DNA of 19,027 bases from Hymenopellis radicata (lineage: Eukaryota; Basidiomycota; Agaricomycetes; Agaricales; Physalacriaceae), in the NCBI GenBank assembly GCA_015501595.1, contig JADNRX010000874.1:1-19027 (forward strand), read 5' to 3'. The notes under the pieces were generated by a model. It saw nothing but the letters and a program-made list of their open reading frames with translations. It searched no databases and was not told where the DNA came from. This document shows positions 8,012 to 15,311 of the stretch, one piece after another. A program made the translations under genes and the position numbers. How positions within the stretch are numbered: position 1 is the first letter of the stretch; each line of letters opens with the position of its first letter.

Positions 8012-9060
8012 AGCTCCAATGAAATCATATGTTTCACATCCGAGTCATCCGCTGTATTGAGGCGCCAATCTCTCTTACTCACGTACTCCGACGATCTTAC
8101 CATGTTGCCTTCACTAATGCCAGCGCCACCCCCGCTATGCTTCGACGCCGAGGAGCCGTGGTCGTTGCCAGGCGCTCGAGATCCATACTTGCCACAATTT
8201 TGTAGGTCACAGTCGCATCCCGCTGTGAGCGAGATTCTCCGGCCCTTTGTGAAACAGGTTTTGGTCTATACATGGGATGATTCCGACGAGCAGATGGAAG
8301 CGTTCAATAAACACGTCCTTACCAACGTTCAAGCCCCCTCGAAGGCGGATCGATTCATGTCAGATTTTGGTGCGTCTTATGTTTCGTGAACATCCACCTC
8401 ATGGTTCATATCCTCGTCAGGTCTCGGAGAAGTTGAAACGGGCACGCTCGTTTTCATGAGACCTGAAGGAGCCGCCGATTATCGCGGTGATTCGCCTAAG
8501 TTGTATTTTCCAGATCGTTTCGTATGGACTCTATTGAAAATTGCGTCGCTTGCTCACGACATATTAGGGATGAGTTGTTTGACGATGCCTTGCGAGAGGA
8601 GTATCGAAGCTTACAGGAGGAAATTCTGGGCACTCCCGAGGAATTCCCCGATGGATCGACACAAATCGAACGCGACGGAGAGTGGGCGAACACCGCCGGG
8701 GGACGATGCCTCAACTTTGGCCTAACTTTCCAGGCAAATCGAGGGGTGATGGCCCCGGCGGCGTCGGGAAAGCATCCAACAGACACATGGGCATATCAAA
8801 TCAGAAGGAAAATGCTTGAAGTATGTATTGCCCGGACGCTGTCAGAATACGACCGTCGGCTAATAGTCGCATAGTTTTTTCTCAGCATTGCCAAGCCGCA
8901 GCTGGAGGCATATCTTCCCAAGACGTGTGAAATCACAAGAGCTAATGCCGACGCCAAGAATCTGCCTTCTATTGGGATTGAGGGTAATGTCTACTGGTCG
9001 TCGGTAGGGTTTGAAAGTTAGGTTAGTTAACCAGTTAGTAACCGCTCATTAACCCTAACC

Positions 9061-9124
9061 TAACCACCTCTAACTGATATAACGGTTAAGGATCTTAACC
9101 GGTTTCAGCAGTTAGAGGTGGTTA
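9061..9124. repeat. 64-nt nested hairpin in the left end of the large hAT
   Basis: TAACCACCTCTAACTG (9061-9076) is perfectly complementary to CAGTTAGAGGTGGTTA (9109-9124). Inside, GGTTAAG.GAT.CTTAACC forms a second stem. It lies 56 bp from the element terminus and may be a transposase-binding or structural feature. Confidence 0.85.
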
Positions 9125-9279
9125 CGGTTATAGGTTAAAAAATATTTCAGATATCCTATAACCGCTAGTTAGGGTTATTGACCGGTTACAACCGCACTAA
9201 CCGCTATATCGGTTAAACCGGTTATAACCGGTTAATAACCGGTTTAACCGACCAAATCCAGAAAATCGAAAAGAAGGTT

Positions 9280-9353
9280 GCCATGAGTGGGAATTGAACC
9301 CACATACTGCTGCTGAAACACAGCAGGAGCTCATCCATCTGAGCCACAGCCGC
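9280..9353 (-). tRNA. tRNA-like sequence, degenerate
   Basis: Minus strand: D-arm TGGCTCAGATGGATGAGC; anticodon-like arm CTGCT-GTGTTTC-AGCAG (loop T33, apparent anticodon GTT); T-arm GTGGG-TTCAATT-CCCAC with a B-box-like GGTTCAATTCC. The acceptor stem pairs at only about 4 of 7 positions, so this is a tRNA relic or tRNA-derived SINE head rather than a working gene. Its 3' end points to the hAT terminus, mirroring the one at 13141-13221. Confidence 0.45.
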
Positions 9354-9359
9354 CGCAAG

Positions 9360-9623
9360 CTCTATCAATTTTTAGGTCTCATAGGCCCTCTTTGCTCACA
9401 CCCGAACAAGTATGGTAACTGTGTGCATGTACCTCATAATGGTCATGCACGCCACTTACCAAGTCAAATGATTAACTGACACACTACTCCTAACAAAAAA
9501 TTATTGACAGACTTATTCTTATTAACAATCAAAGACATCATAGCTCCTCTCCAGTCATACTCTGATAGGTATAGCAAGTGCGTGAAGTACATGCATACTA
9601 TTTAATGATTAACAGACGGATGC
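9360..9623. other. Gene-less interior of the large hAT
   Basis: AT-rich sequence with several ATTAAC / TGATTAAC words and no recognisable gene; the ORF at 9294-9479 starts inside the tRNA-like sequence and is not called. Confidence 0.4.
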
Positions 9624-9825
9624 CCCACAAATAGTGAATAGCCCGGGTCGGAGCACCCGGTCCGGGTCACGGATGCGGGTGGGTCAGGGTCCGGGTAGGG
9701 GTCTCGGTCCGAGAACCCGCTGTAACCCGCGTCACCCTTTCTTACCCGTGCCGTGGCCCAGTTGGACCACATGCCATAATACCATTAGAGTATATATATT
9801 TTTATGTAAATTACCGAATTTATTT

Positions 9826-10449
9826 GGGCTCAAACGAGCCCCAAGTCGTTGAGAAACGACGTGGCGAAAGGATTTCTCTGATCGCCGAGCTGGCCGATCG
9901 TCCCGGCAGTTGCCGGATAACGATCGATCCACTCGGATCTCAGTGGTCTCCCTTTTACCACCACAGCACGACCTTTGTGTCGTGCTCGTCCGCCCCAGAA
10001 CATTTTCTGGGGCTTGTTCAATATATATTCTCCCTGATCTCTTGCCTTTCTGCCGCGGTTTGGCTCTGCGCCGGCTGCCACCGCCCTCGGATACGTTCCG
10101 GGGCGATTCTTCGCGTCTGTCTTCGCGACAACGCTACCTGGATTAAATACGGACGGCGTAAGCCCTCAGGACGAGGCCGCCCTACTACGGAACAGCGCCT
10201 GTGCGCGCTTAGCCATCGGATTGGCCCCGCCTTGCCGGATTTGTGCCCTCGGATGTGTTCCGGGACACATCTGGTGCTCGTCTTCACGACGGCGCCATTT
10301 CTACTGCGCTCGTCTACACGACGGCGCGTTTTGACAGGGACACACGGCGCCCACGCCTTCAGGACGGGGCCGCCTTATCGATGTACAGCGATCGCCGCGG
10401 CGATGTGATGGATATGCGGGCTGGACGGCGTCGCGGACGCATCCAGCCC
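9826..10449 (+). repeat. Dense array of short stem-loops
   Basis: At least ten hairpins follow one another: GGGCTC-AAAC-GAGCCC (9826-9841); GTCGTT-GAGA-AACGAC (9845-9860, GNRA loop); CGATCGT...ACGATCG (9895-9926) enclosing CCGGC-AGTT-GCCGG; CCACT...AGTGG (9929-9946); AGCACGAC...GTCGTGCT (9965-9986); GCCCCAGAA-CATT-TTCTGGGGC (9992-10013); CCCTCGGA...TTCCGGGG (10084-10103) and a sister at about 10246-10264; TCGCG...CGCGA (10111-10128); ATCGCCGCGGCGAT (10391-10404); GGGCTGGA...TCCAGCCC (10418-10449). Open frames on both strands across it are by-products. Its nature is unknown; see findings. Confidence 0.8.
10418..10449 (+). repeat. GGCTGGA...TCCAGCC stem-loop, copy 2
   Basis: 8-bp stem with an inner CGTC.GCG.GACG hairpin; same arrangement and a related 3' tail as at 3854-3884. 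It closes the hairpin array. Confidence 0.75.
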
Positions 10450-10699
10450 AAAAACGGTGCGCATTTATCTGTCTGTTATATTCTAATGCTCATTAGATAT
10501 GTTCACCACTCCCGTCCTGCGTCGCCGCGCTCGTACCATCTTCTCGCAGCGTTCTCCTGAATCTCCCCCACATTTTCTCCCCGTACACATGCTGTGTCCC
10601 TTCCCTGTTGTTATACAACAGGGTGGGCATCAACTGTGTATGTCGTGCACATCGCTACCCCCTGCGCAATTGCTTGGGGGGTCGGCGGCGGGCACGAAG
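10450..10699. other. Spacer of the nested hAT, no gene seen
   Basis: Pyrimidine-rich sequence including CACCACTCCCGTCCTGCG and GTTGTTATACAACAG (a short inverted repeat at about 10608-10622). No coding family recognised. Confidence 0.4.
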
Positions 10700-10904
10700 A
10701 CGAGTTCTAAGCCCAACCCGAGACGATTCTGGCGGGTAACCCGCACCCGCGCTGCGGGACCGGGTAAGTCGAGGGTACGGGTAGGGGTTACAACCAAAAT
10801 ACCCTCGGGACACCCGCGCTACTCACTACCCACAAATCCATTCATGCTCGATGAGCATCCCCGGGCAATGGCACAGGGATACTCAACCGTGCATGAGCAC
10901 TGAC

Positions 10905-10992
10905 TGAGGGTGGGGTGGTGGGTAGTGGGAGCAGTGGAGGTGGTGGTGAAGGTGCTGGGAGTGGTGGTGGGAGTGCTAATGGTGGTGGGATG
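10905..10992 (+). repeat. G-rich GGTGGTGGGAGTGG tract
   Basis: About 85 bp of purine-skewed GGT/GGGA repeats with many GG and GGG runs on the plus strand. It has the potential to form G-quadruplexes. It lies between the nested hAT and the foldback element. Confidence 0.8.
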
Positions 10993-11248
10993 AGATATAA
11001 ACTACTACGATCTATAGGCCGCCTGACAATCGTCAGCACGGGAGAGGCGACAATTGTCAGGCTCTGAGTAGTCCCAGTGGTTGTTGATTCATCCTGTGAG
11101 GGTCAAGGCCAAGGCGTACTGCAGTAACAAAGAAAAAATACGCATCTTCATGAAGCCGCCTGCCTGCAGACAGTGCGGTATCTAGTTCTATAGCCAATAC
11201 CAGAGTCCTTTGCCTAGCAAGGCTTCTCCATTATCATAGTTAAAGATT

Positions 11249-11308
11249 TGCAGCCTCGTTCGAGGGCTTACACGTCCTGCGGGGCCGCCGGGGCTCTTCA
11301 AGCCCACA
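11249..11308 (-). repeat. Dispersed 60-bp repeat R60, copy 3
   Basis: Inverted copy at the inner end of the left foldback arm; differs from copy 4 at a handful of positions. Confidence 0.85.
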
Positions 11309-11840
11309 GACAGAGTCAGATTAAAGGAGATGACATAAAGTCAGTCTCCAAGACAGTAGGCGACAACACAAAGTTGATCACCGAGGAACTAGCTTGATAG
11401 TGGTGGTGGTTGAAGGGAGAGAATGAGCCTTTGATTACCATATGGATCCAATCTGTACACTAGTGATCAGATCGTCGAGTATCGGGGATTTGTCTGAAAC
11501 TTTTTTTGGGACCTCTCCTTTTGATATTAAGCCCAATGCACACTATTTGAAAGTGAGAAAAAATATATTTCTATCTATAATGAATACTTGTTTGATTGAA
11601 AAGACAGTCGAACAACTGGTAGAGATATTATTGCTAGTGATTAAATGATCACATAAGTAATCAATGATTAACGGACTGATCATTCGAGTGGTGATCATGA
11701 TGCATTTTAGTAAGTGATCTTTGTCTTCAACCACCACCACCTCAAGACGCCCGCACCCCGATGACTCGACCTTGGGACGCGGGTCTTCCGGGCGTCTTTC
11801 TTCTTTCATCTACCTCTTTTTTGCCCATTTTTCCTGGATA

Positions 11841-11900
11841 TGCGGGCTTGAAGAGCCCCGGCGGCCCCGCAGGACGCGTAAGCCCTTGAACAAGGCTGCA
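11841..11900 (+). repeat. Dispersed 60-bp repeat R60, copy 4
   Basis: At the inner end of the right foldback arm. Reads GCGGGCTTGAAGAGCCCCGG, then ...GGACGCGTAAGCCCTTG. Confidence 0.85.
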
Positions 11901-12160
11901 AATCTTCAACCACAATGACGGAGAAGCCTTGCTAGGTGGAGGACTTCAGTATTGGTTATGGAACTAGACACTGCACTGTCTGCAGGCAGGCGGCGTCATA
12001 AAGATGCGTATTTTTTTTCTTTGTTACTGCAGTGAGCCATTGACCACTACAGGATGAATCAACGACCACTGGGACCACTCAGAGCCTGACAATTGTCGCC
12101 TCTGCCATGCTGATAATTGTCAGGCAGGCGAGGTGGTCTATTAGTTGAGGTTTCGTGCTA

Positions 12161-12576
12161 TAGAGCATGCCACGAGTCTAAACCCGGGTCCGGCGGGTCG
12201 AGTTTGCGCGAGTTTGCATATCTGAAGTCCGGACTTGCGACTTGTCTCAAACTCGCGAGTCGCGAGTCTAAAACTCGCGAGTTTGCGAGTTTTTGACGAG
12301 TTTTGAGCTATAACCCACTCATATCCCCTTCAACTGAGGTTAAACTAGTGCAAACATCATCTCTATAGCCTATTGCAGCTCTGTTGAATCATATTTATAT
12401 GTATAACATGGTTTATATGCATAACATTATATCTTAACTGACTACCGGAACCTGCGCAAGTACTTGCAGAATGCTCCAACGTCAAACCTGCGACTTGCGC
12501 GAACCCGGGTCGCGAGTCGCGAGTCGCAGGTTACCTGCGAGTTACCTGCGCTGGCCGAAACTCGTGGCATGCTCTA
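12161..12576. mobile_element. Nested hAT-type MITE (416 bp)
   Basis: Target duplication TCGTGCTA at 12153-12160 and 12577-12584. Both ends share TAGAGCATGCCACGAGT as perfect terminal repeats. Subterminal regions are packed with ACTCGCGAGT / GCGAGTCGCGAGTC and GCAGGTTACCTGC palindromes. No coding capacity. The third and smallest hAT-like element of the nest. Confidence 0.93.
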
Positions 12577-12584
12577 TCGTGCTA

Positions 12585-13020
12585 GGCACCACTGCTGTCT
12601 TTGTGACAGCGGCAGAGGACTACAATGACTCCGGGACACAACAACGACGATTTGCAACTCCAGGAGAGGATGATGAAGGAAGAGAGGTGATAATTTGGAA
12701 GTTGGGCTGGGTGGCGTTGCAGATGCGTACAGCCAAGAACAGTACGTGCTTTTATTTATCTTCTGCATGTTCATGGCCTCGATGGTGTAGAATGACGCTG
12801 TAGAGGTTTTTTGACCTTCATTACAGTAATATGGCATCTTCCGCGACGCTTAAGCCCCACCAATGTGGGCTGCATACATTCTGATTCTCTCTCACCCTCT
12901 ACATATGACGCACCATGCATGCACCATCTTGCTTACATTCCTGGACTGTCGAGGTGCTTTTCGTATAGGATATAACCACTGCACATTTGTGCAGTGTGTT
13001 GTCTTACCGAAAAAATCTCT
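12585..13020. other. Gene-less interior of the large hAT
   Basis: No gene recognised. It contains a decayed copy of the GGCTGG...CAGCC stem-loop (12704-12734) followed about 110 bp later by GACGCTTAAGCCCC and GGGCTGCATA (about 12847-12874), which resembles the 3' half of R60. So a worn member of the same repeat family is embedded here. Confidence 0.4.
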
Positions 13021-13021
13021 C

Positions 13022-13071
13022 GACTGTCCGTTAAACATTGTTGTTAGACTGTCCGTTAAACATTATTGTTG
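13022..13071 (+). repeat. 25-bp tandem duplication
   Basis: GACTGTCCGTTAAACATT followed by GTTGTTA (unit 1) and ATTGTTG (unit 2): two 25-bp units with two mismatches. Confidence 0.85.
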
Positions 13072-13140
13072 GATACACTTATACTAGTATTAATGGGAAT
13101 GAGATTCACCATAAAACCCATTTCAAGTATGATATTCTGC

Positions 13141-13221
13141 GGCGACGGTGGCTCAGTTGGTAATGGGTCATACTTCTAACTAATATGTGCGGTCTGCGGG
13201 CGTTCAAACCCTCCTGCTGCC
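13141..13221 (+). tRNA. tRNA-like sequence, degenerate
   Basis: The acceptor halves GGCGACG and TGCTGCC pair at 6 of 7 positions. The D-arm is GGCTCAGTTGGTAATGGGTC; the anticodon region contains CTTCTAA (apparent TCT anticodon) in an over-long loop, and the T-arm is GGGCG-TTCAAAC-CCTCC with one mismatch. An extended anticodon loop could be a tiny intron or decay. It is oriented with its 3' end toward the right hAT terminus, opposite to the one at 9280-9353. Confidence 0.45.
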
Positions 13222-14749
13222 CTTTTTGAGTGAAGTATGATCGGTTAAACCGGTTATTAACTGGTTATAACCGGTTAAACCGGAAAAGCGGTTATAACTG
13301 GTTATAACCGCTAACCTAACCGGAAAAATAACCGGTTAGCGGTTAATGACAGTTATCAGTGGTTACAGTTATGGTTAACAGACATTAGCGTACTTGGTTA
13401 TGGTTACTGTTACGGTTAGACCTGACTGAGGGGGTCTAACCGTAACCTAACCTAACCTTAAAACCCTAGTCGTCGGCTCAAAAGAACCTTGCGGGTGCTA
13501 TCAAGAATGACTCTGGTACGTCTACAATGTTTGGTTAGTTTTGATATACTCATATAAGTTACGCAGAGGTTGGGTTGGAGGTCCAAATGACTCGTTCAGG
13601 AGGAAAACATCGTGATATACGGGATTCTCCTATTATTCCATCTGCTTTCTTCGGAAACTCACGAGCGCCCGCGGATTACGAAGGCGGTCGTATTCATTTT
13701 TTGGAGCTCGGTCTTTACGCGCGTCTTATTGGACCAACATTTTTCCTCTTTTCGGGACTGTATTCGCATGCTGGGACGGCCGCTCGTGCACCACCGGGTG
13801 CTACAACCGTTTCCAAAACGGCGATTCGAGACGTGCTCATCCTCTATCCATCGTCATTCTACCACGATGGACGAGCGTCTTTCACATTTGCTGCCGGCGT
13901 AGATCAGTCATGGGCAAGGCAACTTCGCCCGGAGCATACTCATCCAAAGTCTGTGGCAAGGTGTATCGAATGAATCCATATATTAATTATCCTCTAGATA
14001 TGACGGTTCAAAGAACCGTTTGGACTGTAACGAAACAAATTTCGTTCGAGACGGTCCCGGTATCATGTCGCGTCCCTCGTTAATGAACTTTGCTGGCCGT
14101 GGTCTGCTTCAAGACACGGTATCGGTGCTTCGGCAGATTCCGGGAGTATACAAGGTTCAGGTCGCTCAAAACGACTACTTACACTCAATCTCCTACGAGG
14201 ACGAAAATGATCCGCAAATTCGCCACACTCTCGATGAGTGGCCCTTGGCGCCATCAGTGGCCTCAGAGGGTATGTTCTTTTGTCCCTTGATACAATCTCT
14301 TATATTATTTGTATCAGATCCTCTCTCGAATGACGCTGCACGAGCTAAGGCAGTCAAGGATTATGATGCTTTACGTGCTCATGAAGCTGCATCTATTCCT
14401 TTCTGTCGACATGTGGAGGCAGAAAAGGCCAGGCCATGCGGTCGTACACGTAAGGGGAAAGGTATGTATGCTTACTTGTAATCCCAATTCCCGACTCAAT
14501 GAGATATTCAACAGGAAAGCGGGCCGGGAGTCCCGTTGAGGAGGGTTCAGTTAGTACGCGTACAAGATCTCGCGTGAGAATGGCGCGTAAACTGACAACT
14601 AAACGTACTCGCTCTTCACTTAAGATGTAAATGATAGTTAACTTAATATGAGCTGTAGGTTCCTTGCGCTTTACAGCTGGTGCTGCGCAGAAGACGCTTC
14701 TAGCATATAAAATTCTTCTTAAAAAGCGTACTAAGCTAGTCTTATGGTA

Positions 14750-15174
14750 ATCGCGCCCCCTTTGGCAGGAGACCGGCAGATTACATAATGTCCCGATTGG
14801 GATGACGCGCCGCCGACGTGTTGCGGCACATGGAGGCTCTTTTGTCGTGTACTTTCCTACACATTTGATTTAAATTGCTGTATTGATGTGAATCTGAGGT
14901 TTTCTGTATGAGGAAGAAGCTGAATTAAATGAGATCCTGTTTCAAAAGCAATTGGGCTGCACAGCCACAGCCCAACGTGCAAATCAGTTACATTCATGAA
15001 TTGTGATACCTCAGAGGCTCAAAATTTTGTATTCATAGATTTCAGTAGTTATAAGCCATGTTGGTAACTTATATCACGTAGTTGAGGGCAAACAGGAAGC
15101 AGACACGTCGGCGGCGCGTCATCCCAATCAGGATATTATGTAATCTGCCGGTCTCCTGCCAAAGGGGGCGCGAT
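14750..15174. mobile_element. 425-bp MITE with 72-bp terminal inverted repeats
   Basis: 14750-14821 and the reverse complement of 15103-15174 are nearly identical (two differences by eye), starting ATCGCGCCCCCTTTGGCAGG and running to GCGCCGCCGACGTGT. The ~280-bp centre is AT-rich and non-coding. No clear long target duplication; an AT dinucleotide on each side, or none, is possible. It lies between genes A and B, in the intergenic DNA or within an intron. The superfamily is not assigned. Confidence 0.9.
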
Positions 15175-15311
15175 CTCCAACAGACTACATACACATACTT
15201 ACTTGCTTCGTCATGTGTATCGTAGACTGTTTATAAGAGACTAGTACTAAGCTGCTGCAGCCACCGGTCGTACTACACGGGACGCTCTCCTCTTATGATG
15301 CTGGCAGTGAT

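Larger units (their letters stand above)
9632..10828. mobile_element. Nested hAT-type element (1197 bp), non-autonomous
   Basis: Target duplication CCCACAAA at 9624-9631 and 10829-10836. Ends are TAGTGAATAGCCCGGGT (left) and, reversed, TAGTGAGTAGCGCGGGT (right). Subterminal arrays (about 9640-9755 and 10700-10825) are rich in CCGGGT / ACCCGC, including GCGGGTAACCCGC. The interior holds the hairpin array 9826-10449. No transposase seen. Confidence 0.92.
11021..12125. mobile_element. Foldback element with ~285-bp inverted arms
   Basis: Left arm 11021-11308 and right arm 11841-12125 are inverted copies, roughly 85% identical by eye. Each arm begins with a 42-nt hairpin (GCCTGACAAT...ATTGTCAGGC at 11021-11062 and 12084-12125) and ends internally with the R60 repeat. 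The arms share an AAAAAATACGCATCTT block and GCCTGCCTGCAGACAGTGC-like sequence. The ~530-bp centre has no recognisable gene (one 68-codon ORF). The target duplication is unclear; TCTATAG (left, from 11011) against TCTATTAG (right, from 12137) is the best candidate. Confidence 0.85.
9005..13468. mobile_element. hAT-type transposon (4464 bp), non-autonomous or hollowed out, hosting nested elements
   Basis: Target duplication GTCGTCGG at 8997-9004 and 13469-13476. Ends are TAGGGTTTGAAAGTTAGG (left) and, reversed, TAGGGTTTTAAGGTTAGG (right), fitting the hAT TA-start TIR and 8-bp duplication. Subterminal regions 9005-9250 and 13235-13468 are dense in AACCGGTT / GGTTATAACC. No hAT transposase (no BED finger or hAT dimerisation domain) is visible. 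After subtracting the elements at 9632-10828, 11021-12125 and 12161-12576, about 1.7 kb of its own sequence is left. Inserted in an exon of gene A. Confidence 0.92.
8102..14630 (+). pseudogene. Gene A: 2-oxoglutarate/Fe(II) dioxygenase-like protein gene, split by a hAT element
   Basis: Exons by splice signals: 8102-8369, 8421-8521, about 8568-8820, 8875-9004 joined to 13477-13515, 13567-13960, 13998-14269, 14318-14461 and 14515-14630. Introns are 37-54 nt. The core in 13567-13960 has the double-stranded beta-helix pattern: HRD (HxD, 13608-13616), GGRIHFLELGLY, GPTFFLFSGLYSHAG with distal His at 13767, and Arg at 13872 in YHDGRASFTFAAG. I infer an Fe(II)/2OG oxygenase, possibly of the fungal TET/JBP-like group. 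The following exons (DGPGIMSRPSLMNFAGRGLL, ISYEDENDPQIRHTLDEWPL) and a basic tail ending TKRTRSSLKM complete it. The hAT insertion lies between codons for YWSS and AQKNLAGAIK. An unexplained 1-nt shift remains near 8522-8568. The start codon is uncertain. Except for these two breaks it looks coding, so it decayed recently. Confidence 0.6.

Noticed and set aside
9005..9250. Telomere-like TTAGGG/GGTTAGGTTAG words
   Set aside because: They form the terminal repeat of a hAT element with an 8-bp target duplication; there is no (TTAGGG)n array.
9824..10408. 194-codon plus-strand ORF
   Set aside because: It crosses the hairpin array and its composition follows the stem-loops.
9826..10449. CRISPR-like array
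   Set aside because: Units are different hairpins without a constant repeat, constant spacing or unique spacers, and the DNA is fungal.
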